Source: DAOOVD01 sp035369845 (lineage in GTDB: Bacteria; Bacillota; Desulfotomaculia; Desulfotomaculales; Pelotomaculaceae). Taken from it: a stretch of 54,362 nt of DNA. Position 1 is the first letter of the stretch; each line of letters begins with the position of its first letter. The stretch is taken from NCBI GenBank assembly GCA_035369845.1, contig DAOOVD010000011.1:1-54362 (forward strand). Direction: 5' to 3'. The translations under genes were made by a program, and so were the position numbers. Below the pieces are notes generated by a model that was given only the letters and a program-made list of their open reading frames with translations, did no database searches and was not told the origin of the DNA. Shown piece by piece: positions 1 to 8,127 of the stretch.

Positions 1-64
1 CCGAGATCAGGGTTGTGGAATACAGAATAAAAGGGATTTCATTTATTAATCTTAAATTACTCAC
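1..64 (-). CDS. 5' end of an unidentified gene under c-di-GMP riboswitch control (partial)
   Basis: A GTG start at 62-64 lies 5 nt after an AGGTGG ribosome binding site (70-75) and opens a frame that runs off the left edge of the window. Only about 21 residues are visible (MSNLRLINEIPFILYSTTLI...), too few to name the product. Its place directly behind a c-di-GMP-I aptamer and terminator is the main support for calling it a gene. Confidence 0.55.
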   Translation of the reverse strand, partial: MSNLRLINEIPFILYSTTLIS

Positions 65-76
65 GAAAACCACCTG

Positions 77-111
77 AAAAAATAAAAGCCACCTTCGCCG
101 TGAAGATAGCT
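77..111 (-). terminator. Terminator of the c-di-GMP riboswitch
   Basis: On the minus strand a 10-bp stem AGCTATCTTC / GAAGGTGGCT (two G-U pairs, loop ACGGC) is followed by TTTATTTTTT. An alternative hairpin GCCGTGAA / TTCACGGC (97-104 with 123-130) would break it, and it shares bases with the 3' strand of the aptamer closing stem. Ligand-bound aptamer should therefore favour the terminator, predicting a c-di-GMP OFF switch. Confidence 0.75.
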
Positions 112-126
112 CCAAAAAATTATTCA

Positions 127-210
127 CGGCAGCCCGGCTGTCATGGCATCTCCCCTGCTTTAGACCCGTGGCTTTGCGTCCCCATCTTTCGACTGGGTTT
201 GCCTTTTTCT
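127..210 (-). promoter_or_regulatory. c-di-GMP-I (GEMM-I) riboswitch aptamer
   Basis: Read on the minus strand the segment carries the hallmarks of the GEMM-I family: GGCAAACCC, a GTCGAAAGAT tetraloop hairpin, GACGCAAAGCC, ACGGGTCTAAAG, a variable arm and a closing GACAGCCGGGCTGCC. GGCA and TGCC close the structure. It sits between a sigma-A type promoter and the terminator at 77-111, upstream of the gene starting at 64. Members of this class commonly control motility, surface and c-di-GMP turnover genes; the target here lies mostly outside the window. Confidence 0.92.
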
Positions 211-218
211 TGGTTTAC

Positions 219-263
219 ATTCTAAATTTCGACATTCCCAAAGGTCAATAGGACTTAAGTCCT
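219..263 (-). promoter_or_regulatory. Sigma-A promoter with palindromic operator for the riboswitch transcript
   Basis: On the minus strand TTGACC (243-248) and TAGAAT (219-224) are separated by 18 bp, placing the transcript start just before the aptamer. A perfect 14-bp palindrome AGGACTTAAGTCCT (250-263) abuts the -35 box and is a likely operator. The same GGAC-N4-GTCC pattern overlaps the -35 box of the SLH gene promoter at 14847-14858. Confidence 0.6.
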
Positions 264-322
264 AGATCCAGTCAGCCGGCGGACTGCCCGCAGTTCACCC
301 CTGCAAAAAAGATTCGCGGTCG

Positions 323-562
323 CTAACCCCCGCCCACCGGCGGAAAAATTGAAATCCGGTCTCCGTCAGAAAGCGTTTCGTCAAGGCTTTTATGGACACT
401 GTTCACCAGAAAGGAAAAGGCCATTTTCTCCGGTATGCTCAGCTTTTCCAAAAGCATCCGGCCGTTAAACCCCTCGGATATTTCCACCAGCATGGGTTTT
501 CCGAATTCGGCGCCCGGGATACATCTCTCCAGACCGCAAAAAACTTTTACTTCCACCCGCAA
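323..562 (-). CDS. MoaD/ThiS-family ubiquitin-like sulfur carrier with C-terminal GG
   Basis: A 79-residue beta-grasp protein ending in PPVGGG, the diglycine tail that is adenylated and thiocarboxylated in MoaD and ThiS. The frame is open further upstream, but TTG at 560-562 is chosen because it follows an AAAGGAGG site by 10 nt and gives a normal-length MoaD beginning MRVEVKVFCGL. It is divergent from the LarC-like gene and near the AOR gene, so a role in supplying dithiolene sulfur for the tungstopterin cofactor is a reasonable inference. No MoaE or MoeB gene is in the window. Confidence 0.8.
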   Translation of the reverse strand: MRVEVKVFCGLERCIPGAEFGKPMLVEISEGFNGRMLLEKLSIPEKMAFSFLVNSVHKSLDETLSDGDRISIFPPVGGG

Positions 563-603
563 GAAGCATCGGCCTCCTTTTAAAGTTTTTTCATAAAAGA
601 TGT

Positions 604-609
604 TATAAT
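604..609 (+). promoter_or_regulatory. Probable -10 element for the LarC-like gene
   Basis: A perfect TATAAT lies 45 bp before the ATG at 655. The expected -35 position (581-586, TAAAGT) is a poor match, so this is a tentative sigma-A promoter. The ribosome binding site GAGGTGAG just before the ATG is good. Confidence 0.4.
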
Positions 610-654
610 TAACCGGAAAAGAGACAATTCCATCAGCAAGAAAGAGGTGAGAGA

Positions 655-1131
655 ATGACACTCGAAGAAGAAAAAGTTGTCGTTGTTGAAACTGCTATAG
701 ACGACATGAATCCTGAAATTTACTCCTATTTGTTTGACAAATTAATAAAAGAAGGCGCGCTGGATGCGTATGCAATTCCCGTATACATGAAAAAGAACAG
801 GCCGGCAAGCCTTCTGTCCGTGGTATGCCGCGAGGAAAAGCTGGAAAAACTGCTGGAGACCATTTTCAGGGAAACCACCACGTTGGGCGTACGCATCAGG
901 GAAGAAAAGAGAAGGGTGCTTTCCAGAAGTTTTGAGAAGGTGAATACCCCCTGGGGTGAGGTAAAAGTGAAAACCGGATTCGCCGGCGGGGCTGGAAATG
1001 AAATACTGCAAATATCCCCGGAGTACGAAGATTGCAAAGGCATTTCCGAAAAGCACGGCATCCCCCTGAAAAAGGTTTACGCAGCCGCCTTGCTGGCTTT
1101 TGAGGAATTGAAAAAAGGAAATAAGTGTTAG
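655..1131 (+). CDS. Stand-alone LarC C-terminal domain (LarC2-like, DUF111)
   Basis: 158 residues matching only the C-terminal half of LarC, the CTP-dependent nickel insertase that completes the nickel-pincer nucleotide cofactor. Visible signatures are ETAIDDMNPEIYSYLFDKL at the N-terminus, KKNRPASLLSVVC, and IFRETTTLGVR followed by a basic stretch. Full LarC is about 400 residues. In Lactobacillus plantarum the two halves are joined by ribosomal frameshifting. Here no LarC1-like frame precedes it: the upstream DNA belongs to the divergent MoaD-like gene. Either LarC1 is encoded elsewhere or this domain works alone, perhaps in metal or nucleotide handling for the adjacent tungsten enzyme; the latter is speculation. 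Confidence 0.85.
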   Translation: MTLEEEKVVVVETAIDDMNPEIYSYLFDKLIKEGALDAYAIPVYMKKNRPASLLSVVCREEKLEKLLETIFRETTTLGVRIREEKRRVLSRSFEKVNTPWGEVKVKTGFAGGAGNEILQISPEYEDCKGISEKHGIPLKKVYAAALLAFEELKKGNKC

Positions 1132-1132
1132 G

Positions 1133-1170
1133 ATTTTCAGTGGGGCGGCCCGGCCGCCCCCACTGAAAAT
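1133..1170. terminator. Bidirectional terminator between convergent LarC-like and AOR genes
   Basis: ATTTTCAGTGGGGCGGCC and its complement with one extra C form an 18-bp GC-rich stem flanked by A/T-rich arms (runs of T on either strand). It lies directly after the stop at 1131 and before the convergent AOR stop at 1224, so it can serve both. Confidence 0.75.
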
Positions 1171-1223
1171 ATTGCCGAATCCGCTTTCTTGCAACTTTCC
1201 AGTCAGATGGGGATGCGCCATGT

Positions 1224-2948
1224 TTAAAAATTGATGACTTCATCCAGTTCCTTTTTCAGAACAAACCTGGTGTTGTGCGGCGGCAGTTCCTCGTTGTAGA
1301 AGAATTCCGGCAGCCGGTCGTCGGCCTTGCCGAAGCCAGCCCTGGCGTTGAACTCCTTCTCAACCTTGAGGATGCTTTTGCCCAGGGCCACAACGTCGTC
1401 GGCAGTGAGGCTCAAACCGTACATGGCGTTGAGCATTTCAATGACGGTCGGCAAACCTTCCGGATTATCCAGCACGGCAAAGGCCACGAAAAGGCAGAGA
1501 CCGGTGCTGTCGACAGCGGCGGTGGCAATTTGCAGGTTCCTGGACAGTTCGATCTGGCCTTCTTCTTTTGTCGGGTCGACGTAACCGCCCACTTTCAGGA
1601 TGTTGGCGGTTACGGCATAGCCCGCCGTGTGGTCCGCACCCATTGCCGTGGTGGCGTATGTAACGCCGTTGCCCTTGCAGGACCTCGGGTCGTAAGCCGG
1701 AATGGCCTGGCCCTTAACGGCCGGCACCCTGGTTACACCGTAGACTTTACCCGCGAAGGTGGCGCCCGCGCCGATAATCCGCCCCAGGGGAGTGCCCCTG
1801 CCCACTTCCTTCAGCGCTTCAACGGCTGCCCTGCCGTCACCGAAGGGAATTACCCCTGCCTCCATCAGAACGCCCAGAGTGGCGCCCGTTTCGATGGTAT
1901 CCAGGCCGACGTCGTTGCAAATGTAGTTCAGTTCCCCGATTATGTCCATGTCACCGTTTTCAATGTTCGGGCCAAAGCCCCAGGCGGTTTCGTATTCAAT
2001 CTTGCCCAATTCCCGGCCGTCCGGAAGAATGTATATGTTGGAGCAGCGCATTACGCAGCCGGGATGACAGGCATGGGTAGCCTTGCCGCCGCGGGCGTTG
2101 CAAACTTCAGCCAGTTTCTCGCCGCCAACGTCGTTAGCCTTTTCAAAGCGGCCGCGGGAGAAGTTCCTGGTGGGAAGCGTGCCGGCTTCGTTGATGATGT
2201 TCATCAGCACGTTTGTGCCGTAAGCGGGCAGCCCCTGGCCGGTGACCGGATGGTCCAGCAGGATCCTGGCAAACTTCTTGGCGGCGGCCTGGAAGCGATC
2301 CTTGTCCTTAACCGGCACGTCAAATGTCTTCGGCGAGTCGAGCACGATGGCTTTTAGCCCTTTGGAGCCCATCACGGCGCCCAGGCCGCCGCGGCCGAAA
2401 TAACGGCAGGCGTTGCCTTCCGGGTCACTGGCGCCGATACCGGCGCCGGCCATGAGCATTTCACCGGCGGGGCCGATAAAAATGACAGCTGCCTTTTTGC
2501 CGTATTTCTCCTGGAGTGTTCGGACAGTCTCGTAACCGCCCCTGCCTGCCAGGCCGCCTGCCGGAAGCAGTTCAACACCGCCTTCGGTTAGTTTTAAAAT
2601 ATGGAATTCACCGGCAGCAGGTTTGCCCTCAATAATGACAGCCTTGTAACCCAGGTTGGCCAGCTTCTGGGATGGAACACCGCCGCAGTTGGCCTCCTTG
2701 ATGCCGCTTGTCAGCGGGCTCTTGCCGCCGACAGACATGCGGCCGGAAGACGGGGCGTTGGTCCCGGAGAGAAGCCCGGGCGCAAAAACCAGCTTGTTGA
2801 ACGGGCCCAGCGGTTCACAGGCCGGCTCGACCTCGTCCGCCACAATCTGCGACGTCAGCGCCCGCCCGCCCAGGGCGGCATACTTCTCGGGAACCGTTTC
2901 GACTTTTATTTTTTTTGCGGTCATATCGACCCTTAACAATTTGTCCAC
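1224..2948 (-). CDS. aor: Tungsten-containing aldehyde ferredoxin oxidoreductase (AOR family)
   Basis: 574 residues, slightly shorter than the usual ~600. It oxidises aldehydes to acids with ferredoxin as acceptor, or the reverse, using a tungsto-bis-pterin and one [4Fe-4S] cluster. The N-terminal domain has PSSGRMSVGGKSPLTSGIKE, typical of the pterin-binding fold. Cluster ligands appear as C294-X3-C298-X3-C302 (HACHPGCVMRC) plus C485 in DSTGLCLF. The first spacing is X3, not the X2 of Pyrococcus AOR, placing it in a subgroup of bacterial AORs. Start is GTG behind GGGGGAAGG. A sigma-54 promoter lies at 3001-3015, 41 nt of leader. Substrate is not readable, but flanking alcohol dehydrogenases suggest aldehydes arising from alcohols. 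Confidence 0.93.
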   Translation of the reverse strand: MDKLLRVDMTAKKIKVETVPEKYAALGGRALTSQIVADEVEPACEPLGPFNKLVFAPGLLSGTNAPSSGRMSVGGKSPLTSGIKEANCGGVPSQKLANLGYKAVIIEGKPAAGEFHILKLTEGGVELLPAGGLAGRGGYETVRTLQEKYGKKAAVIFIGPAGEMLMAGAGIGASDPEGNACRYFGRGGLGAVMGSKGLKAIVLDSPKTFDVPVKDKDRFQAAAKKFARILLDHPVTGQGLPAYGTNVLMNIINEAGTLPTRNFSRGRFEKANDVGGEKLAEVCNARGGKATHACHPGCVMRCSNIYILPDGRELGKIEYETAWGFGPNIENGDMDIIGELNYICNDVGLDTIETGATLGVLMEAGVIPFGDGRAAVEALKEVGRGTPLGRIIGAGATFAGKVYGVTRVPAVKGQAIPAYDPRSCKGNGVTYATTAMGADHTAGYAVTANILKVGGYVDPTKEEGQIELSRNLQIATAAVDSTGLCLFVAFAVLDNPEGLPTVIEMLNAMYGLSLTADDVVALGKSILKVEKEFNARAGFGKADDRLPEFFYNEELPPHNTRFVLKKELDEVINF

Positions 2949-3000
2949 TAAATACCTTCCCCCTTTTCTTTATTGAATTTAATGCTGAAAAATCAACTAT

Positions 3001-3015
3001 GCAACATTGATACCA
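3001..3015 (-). promoter_or_regulatory. Sigma-54 (-24/-12) promoter of AOR
   Basis: Minus-strand TGGTATCAATGTTGC has the invariant GG and GC doublets exactly 12 bp apart (consensus TGGCAC-N5-TTGC, two mismatches). The predicted start near 2989 leaves a 41-nt leader. About 80 bp upstream of it is an imperfect palindrome GGAACGCGTGTACC (3095-3108), a possible activator site. No competing sigma-A promoter was seen. Confidence 0.7.
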
Positions 3016-3216
3016 TTCGATCAAACTGCAGCAGAACCCATACTTTTTCTGATGGGACCCGTCTTGAGGTAATACGAAAAAACCGGTCCGATATGGAACG
3101 CGTGTACCATAAAGGAACAAGCTGCCCTTCCGAAACCGGTATAAATCAGCATGCAAATGCAAAATTCATTTCACGACATACTTTTCTGTTTCTCTATGCA
3201 CAAGATGCAGCTTCCG

Positions 3217-4383
3217 CTACATAGCTGCCTTGAAGATGTCGATGACGTCCGTCTTGGTAGCGGCACGCGGGTTGGTGAAGCTGCAGGCGTCCTTCATGGC
3301 GTTTGTGGCCATGATTTCGAAATCTTTTTCTTTCACGCCCAGTTCGCTCAGGCCGGCCGGAATACCTATATCAGCCGAAAGCTTCCTGATGGCGGCAAGG
3401 GCCTTGTCGGCGGCCTCACGCACTGAAAGGCCTTCGATGTTCTCTCCCATCGCTGCGGCTATATCGGCAAATCGCTTCGGGCAGGAAATAAGGTTGAATT
3501 CCTCCACAGCCGGCAGCAGTATGGCGTTGCAGACGCCGTGGGGCAGGTTGTAGAAACCGCCCAACTGGTGAGCCATGGCGTGCACATAGCCCAGGCTGGC
3601 GTTGTTGAAGGCCATGCCGGCCAGATACTCGGCATAGGCCATATTGTCGCGGGCTTCCATGTTCTGACCGTTGGCCACGGCATTGCGCAAGTTTTCAGAG
3701 ATCAGCTTCATGGCCATCAAGGCGCAGGCGTCGGTGACCGGAGTCGCTATAGTAGAAACGTATGCCTCGACGGCATGGGTGAGGGCGTCCATTCCGGTGG
3801 CGGCCGTCAACGCGGGAGGCTTGCCGACCATCAGGACGGGATCGTTGATGGCTACACTGGGGGTGACCCGCCAATCGACAATGGCCATTTTTACGCGGGT
3901 ATCAGTATTGGTGATGATACAGAAGCGGGTCATTTCACTGGCGGTGCCTGCGGTTGTATTAATGGCCACGAACGGGGGCATTGCCTTGCTGGACTTGTCG
4001 ATACCCTCGAAATCGCGGATGTGACCGCCGTTGGTGGAAACGATGCCGATGCCTTTGGCGCAGTCGTGGGAGCTGCCGCCGCCCAGGGATACGATGCAGT
4101 CGCACTTGTTCTCCCTGTAAACCTTCAGGCCGTCGTGGACGTTGATATCGGTGGGGTTCGGCTCCGCTCCGTCAAATATGACGGTTTGCACACCGGCTTC
4201 TTCGATTATCCCCTTGATTTTATCAGCCACACCCAGTCCGGACAGCCCCCTGTCGGTTACGATCAGGGCTTTTTTCCCGCCCAGGGCTTTAACTTGCCGG
4301 CCTGCTTCTTTAACCGAGCCGACGCCCATTAAAGTAACGGTGGGGATGTAAAACCCGAAAACCTGATCAGCCAACGCTTTCAC
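3217..4383 (-). CDS. Iron-containing (type III) alcohol dehydrogenase
   Basis: 388 residues, full length for the family, which interconverts alcohols and aldehydes with NAD(H). GGGSSHDCAKG (101-111) is the dinucleotide-binding loop. Metal ligands are D199, H203, H268 and H282, at the family spacing, within GMDALTHAVEAY and YVHAMAHQLGGFYNLPHG. It starts at GTG 9 nt behind AAGGAGG. Its own sigma-54 promoter sits at 4508-4522. Being between AOR and the second dehydrogenase, it plausibly supplies or consumes the AOR aldehyde. Confidence 0.93.
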   Translation of the reverse strand: MKALADQVFGFYIPTVTLMGVGSVKEAGRQVKALGGKKALIVTDRGLSGLGVADKIKGIIEEAGVQTVIFDGAEPNPTDINVHDGLKVYRENKCDCIVSLGGGSSHDCAKGIGIVSTNGGHIRDFEGIDKSSKAMPPFVAINTTAGTASEMTRFCIITNTDTRVKMAIVDWRVTPSVAINDPVLMVGKPPALTAATGMDALTHAVEAYVSTIATPVTDACALMAMKLISENLRNAVANGQNMEARDNMAYAEYLAGMAFNNASLGYVHAMAHQLGGFYNLPHGVCNAILLPAVEEFNLISCPKRFADIAAAMGENIEGLSVREAADKALAAIRKLSADIGIPAGLSELGVKEKDFEIMATNAMKDACSFTNPRAATKTDVIDIFKAAM

Positions 4384-4507
4384 TTACAAAAACCTCCTTG
4401 TTTTTAATCTTTTTTTCTTGTTACCGGGCACCGATTAAATTAGCTGACGCTGTACTTTTGTTCACCTCCCCGCAATCCATTAAAAAAACACCCGATTTGC
4501 TGAATTT

Positions 4508-4522
4508 GCAAATCAAATGCCA
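4508..4522 (-). promoter_or_regulatory. Sigma-54 (-24/-12) promoter of the first alcohol dehydrogenase
   Basis: Minus-strand TGGCATTTGATTTGC fits TGGCAC-N5-TTGC with one mismatch and correct GG-to-GC spacing. Predicted start about 4496, giving a 113-nt leader to the GTG at 4383. The divergent-free 400-bp gap 4384-4785 also holds the palindromes at 4531-4558 and 4575-4584 and the terminator at 4591-4627; nothing else coding is seen in it. Confidence 0.8.
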
Positions 4523-4530
4523 AAAAGGAA

Positions 4531-4558
4531 GGCCGTCGGGCAAGACTGGCCGACGGCC
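4531..4558. repeat. Perfect inverted repeat just upstream of a sigma-54 promoter
   Basis: GGCCGTCGG and CCGACGGCC (9 bp, 10-bp spacer) lie 9 bp upstream of the -24 box. A second palindrome GAAACGTTTC is at 4575-4584. Either may be an activator or integration-host-factor-type site; the first could also be a short terminator stem, though no T-run follows on either strand. Confidence 0.45.
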
Positions 4559-4590
4559 CGTAAGATCAAGGCCCGAAACGTTTCTGACAG

Positions 4591-4627
4591 AAAAAAGCCC
4601 CCGGCCTGCCGCATGCAGGACGGGGGC
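4591..4627 (-). terminator. Rho-independent terminator after the sigma-54 activator gene
   Basis: Minus-strand stem GCCCCCGTCCTGC / GCAGGCCGGGGGC (one mismatch, 5-nt loop) is followed by TTTTTT. It lies about 160 bp beyond the stop of the response regulator and insulates the alcohol dehydrogenase promoter. Confidence 0.85.
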
Positions 4628-4785
4628 GACAACACGCTTTCTGCTGTGGTTGTTTGTTTAAAGCACAAAACAGGGGGCCATAATGGAGCATTTGTTACGT
4701 AAAAGAACAACGGTCATTTCGGTCAATACATCCAAAACTCTTTATGTTCAGGCGGGAAATATTTCTTCCAAAAAGAACTTCTCAT

Positions 4786-6339
4786 TCACCGCAGATTATA
4801 ATCCCTGAGCTTGCGGTAAAGTGTGTTCCGGCCCATGCCCAGCCTCTTCGCCGCCAGGGAGATATTGCCCCCGTAATAGCTGAGCGCTTCGGCAATGGCC
4901 CGCGCCTCAATCTTTTCCATCGGGGGCGGCGGCTCCGTCTCCACTCTAACACCTTTCTCCCGCATCTTTTCAACAATTCTGGACTCCAGCTTCCGCAGCG
5001 ACTTAAGCAGACTGCTCAAATCCTGCCCGCCGGCCGCCTCCAGCCAGCGTTCGTCGTCCAGCAGCCGCTCCAGAAGTCGCTCCGGAGCGTTCACCGGACA
5101 CGCCCGCTCCGTCCCGTCCCCCCCTCCGGGCAGCGGGGTTCCCGCGGCCGGCGCAGCCGGGGGGTCCGGCCCGCTGCTGCGGAATTTGCCGCTTAAGTGC
5201 CCGGGCAGGATGATCTTGCCGTCGCAGAGGGCCGCCGCCTGGCTGATGGTATTGGCCAGTTCCCTGATGTTGCCCGGCCACTGGTAGTTGCAAAGCAGGC
5301 GTATGGCATCAGTTGATATGCGAATGTCAGGGTTCAGTTTTTTGATAAAGTATTCCGCCAAAAGAGGTATGTCTTCCCGGCGCTCCCTCAGCGGGGGCAG
5401 TTCCAGCCTCACCACGTCCAGCCGGTAGAACAGGTCCTCGCGAAACGTCTTGTCTTTCATGGATTGCTCAAGATCGGTATTGGTCGCGGCGATAACCCGC
5501 ACATCGGTCTTGATCGGCTTTTCGCCGCCGACGCGCAAAAATTCGCCGGTTTCCAGAACCCGAAGCAGCTTTACCTGAATGGCAAGGCTGGACTCCCCAA
5601 TTTCGTCCAGAAAAAGCGTGCCCCGGTTGGCCAGCTCAAAAATACCTCTGCGCAAACTGCCCGCGCCGGTGAAAGAACCTTTTTCGTGGCCGAACAATTC
5701 ACTTTCCAGCAGGTTTTCGGGCAGCGCCCCGCAGTTTACCGGAATAAAGACCTGATCCGACCGGCTGCTGGCGGCGTGAATGAACCTGGCCAGCACCTCT
5801 TTGCCCGTCCCGGTCTCTCCATGGAGCAGGACGTTGATATTCTTCTTGGCGATTTTATAGGCAACTGAGACCAGTCTGTGCATGGCCTGGGAAATACCCA
5901 CCTTAAAGCCCAGCCGCTCAGCGACAGCGTGCCACTCCTCGTTTGCCGGCGGGCCGTCGCAACCGCGCAATCCGTATTCGGATGCCTTTTTAATTAGCTT
6001 TTCCACCTCGTCGATATCCTCGAACGGTTTTTCAAGATAGTCGAAGGCGCCCAGTTGAATGGCTTTTACAGCGGTCCTGGTCGTGCTGTAGCCGGTCATG
6101 ATGATAACCTCACAGCTGGGCTGCAGGTTCTTTATCTGCTGAAGCAGGGACAGGCCGTCGGCGTCGGGCAGTTTCAAGTCGACCATGGCCACGCTGAAAC
6201 TCGTCTCATTAATGAGCCTGGCCGCTTCCGCTCCATTCACGGCAACTTTTACGTCATAGCCGTTCTTTTGCAGGAGACGGCGGAAAAAGGTGCCCACCTC
6301 GATCTCGTCGTCTATGATTAATACTTTTGTTTGGGGCAA
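4786..6339 (-). CDS. NtrC-type sigma-54 response regulator (REC-AAA+-Fis HTH)
   Basis: 517 residues. The receiver domain (about 5-120) has the phospho-acceptor D54 in AMVDLKLPDADG. The AAA+ domain (about 155-380) has Walker A GETGTGKE and the sigma-54 contact loop as GSFTGA, where most have GAFTGA. A proline- and glycine-rich linker (about 390-415) precedes a Fis-type helix-turn-helix at the C-terminus (AAKRLGMGRNTLYRKL). TTG start behind GGGTGATGG. It lies 48 bp downstream of the kinase gene and probably shares a transcript with it and the second alcohol dehydrogenase. It is the obvious candidate to activate the four -24/-12 promoters in this window. Confidence 0.93.
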   Translation of the reverse strand: MPQTKVLIIDDEIEVGTFFRRLLQKNGYDVKVAVNGAEAARLINETSFSVAMVDLKLPDADGLSLLQQIKNLQPSCEVIIMTGYSTTRTAVKAIQLGAFDYLEKPFEDIDEVEKLIKKASEYGLRGCDGPPANEEWHAVAERLGFKVGISQAMHRLVSVAYKIAKKNINVLLHGETGTGKEVLARFIHAASSRSDQVFIPVNCGALPENLLESELFGHEKGSFTGAGSLRRGIFELANRGTLFLDEIGESSLAIQVKLLRVLETGEFLRVGGEKPIKTDVRVIAATNTDLEQSMKDKTFREDLFYRLDVVRLELPPLRERREDIPLLAEYFIKKLNPDIRISTDAIRLLCNYQWPGNIRELANTISQAAALCDGKIILPGHLSGKFRSSGPDPPAAPAAGTPLPGGGDGTERACPVNAPERLLERLLDDERWLEAAGGQDLSSLLKSLRKLESRIVEKMREKGVRVETEPPPPMEKIEARAIAEALSYYGGNISLAAKRLGMGRNTLYRKLRDYNLR

Positions 6340-6387
6340 AATACCATCACCCGCCTCAGAATCAACGAATTCCGCTTCCCGCCGGCT

Positions 6388-8043
6388 TTACTCCGGTTCT
6401 CTTACCGGCAGTACCAGGGAGAAGGAACTTCCCGCGCCGGGCTCACTGTCCACTTCGATGCAGCCGCCATGAGCTTCAGCAATGCCCAGGCTTACCGACA
6501 GGCCCAGGCCGGTGCCCCTGTTCGCTTCCTTGCTGGTATAAAAGGGGTTGAATATTTTAGGCAAGTTTTCCGGAGAGATCCCGATCCCGTTGTCCCTGAC
6601 GGTAACCGCAACCCTCTTTTCCCCGCCGTTTTCAAGCAGTGAAGTGCTCACCTCGATCCTCTTCTCCCGGTCGAGCCTCTCCACGGCGTCGCGGGCGTTA
6701 AGCATAAAGTTGATCAGCACCTGCTGGAGCTGGTGCTCGCTGGCCATGACTGCGGGCAGGCTGGGATAAAGGCTCAGCGTGATTTCAATGTTACTTCTGT
6801 TGATCTGGTAATGAATCAGGCTTAAGACCCGCTCCACCACTTTGTTCAGGTCGGTGGGAGCCAGCGGGTAGTGGTCCTGCCTGGAAAAGGTAAGCAGGTT
6901 CTGGATGATTTTTTTGCAGCGCAGTCCGCAGTTGACGATATCCTTCAATAAATCGCCCTGGGGGCTGCTTTCTTTAATTTCCCTCAACATCATCTGGGCG
7001 GTACCGATTATGACGGTCATCGGATTATTCAGCTCGTGCGCCACCCCTGCAGCCATCTCCCCGATGGCGGCCAGCCTGTCCGATTGCATAAGCTGCGCTT
7101 CCATTTTTGTCTTTTCGGTAACGTCCTTCATGTGGTGAATTATCCCCGCGATCTGGTTCTGTTCGTTATAAACCGGGTAGTAAAAAATATCGAAAATTTT
7201 GCCGGAATCCGTCTGAACCCTGTTATATGCAGGTTTCCCCGTCCTGACGGTTTCATCCATCATGCACTCTTCGCATTTTTTGTCCCGTCCCCAAACTTTT
7301 GCATAGCACTTCCGGTTCTTTTCATTCTCTTTGCCGGGACTGCAATCTACTGGAAACCGGTTATTGCTCCGGAGAATGTTGAAATTTCGATCAATTAAAA
7401 TCATCGGTTCGGTTACCGCGTTAAACGTGGCTTCCCATTCGACTTTAGCCCGGATAACCTGCTTGTACAGTTTTGCGTTTAATATACAGACGGCCAGATG
7501 ATCTGCAAGCTGCTGAATAAAGCTCAATTCGGAAGGGGAATACGCCGAACTCAGACCGCTTCCTGCCAAAAGTATCCCCTGTGCGGCTCCTTTAACGTAA
7601 AGCGGCGCCACTGCCAGGGAACTAATCCGGCTTTCCGGACCCGGTTTGCCGTTAATGAATATATCTTTTAAAAAAACATTTTCCAAAACGCGGGCCTCCC
7701 TCCCCTCGAAACATTTCCACAGGAAGGATTCGCGGGGAATGGAGCAGGGGCTTTTAAAAACCGGCGGCATCACGGCCTTCATATACAATTCTTCCTGACG
7801 GGTCAGGGCCAGGCCCAAAAAATCACAGGGTATGGCCAGCGGCAGTTTGGAGTAAACCCTCTTGAAAACGTCCTTCACCGTCATATCAATGTTGATATCC
7901 CGCACCAACTGATTGATAATTTCAAGCCGGTTGTTCTGTTTAATTATTTCCTCGTTCCGTTTTTTCAGTTCAATATAGTAATTCAGCTTGGATGAGTTTA
8001 CGCCAGTCAGGTTCTTTATCAGCTTCGCCTTTTCACTGAACAT
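6388..8043 (-). CDS. GAF-PAS sensor histidine kinase, partner of the sigma-54 regulator
   Basis: 551 residues with no membrane segment, so a cytosolic sensor. A short coiled coil (about 20-45) leads into a GAF-like domain (about 45-195), then a PAS domain (about 200-312). The PAS carries a cysteine set C246, C257 and C260 (KCYAKVWGRDKKCEEC) that may bind a metal or sense redox state. The HisKA box has H336 in AAGVAHELNNP. HATPase motifs include NARDAV, DNGIGI and GTGLGLSV. ATG behind AAGGGTGAGAAC. It sits between the second alcohol dehydrogenase and its cognate regulator, suggesting it senses a substrate or redox cue of this pathway. Confidence 0.92.
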   Translation of the reverse strand: MFSEKAKLIKNLTGVNSSKLNYYIELKKRNEEIIKQNNRLEIINQLVRDINIDMTVKDVFKRVYSKLPLAIPCDFLGLALTRQEELYMKAVMPPVFKSPCSIPRESFLWKCFEGREARVLENVFLKDIFINGKPGPESRISSLAVAPLYVKGAAQGILLAGSGLSSAYSPSELSFIQQLADHLAVCILNAKLYKQVIRAKVEWEATFNAVTEPMILIDRNFNILRSNNRFPVDCSPGKENEKNRKCYAKVWGRDKKCEECMMDETVRTGKPAYNRVQTDSGKIFDIFYYPVYNEQNQIAGIIHHMKDVTEKTKMEAQLMQSDRLAAIGEMAAGVAHELNNPMTVIIGTAQMMLREIKESSPQGDLLKDIVNCGLRCKKIIQNLLTFSRQDHYPLAPTDLNKVVERVLSLIHYQINRSNIEITLSLYPSLPAVMASEHQLQQVLINFMLNARDAVERLDREKRIEVSTSLLENGGEKRVAVTVRDNGIGISPENLPKIFNPFYTSKEANRGTGLGLSVSLGIAEAHGGCIEVDSEPGAGSSFSLVLPVREPE

Positions 8044-8127
8044 GTTCTCACCCTTTCATGAGCCGGCTTTCTCCCCCGCATTCTTCAAATATCGGGCAAA
8101 AATCGTCCTCGCCATGGCGCGAAACAG

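Noticed and set aside
1275..2357. 360-codon plus-strand frame opposite AOR
   Set aside because: Shadow of the AOR gene in GC-rich DNA; no ribosome site, composition of an antisense frame, no family features.
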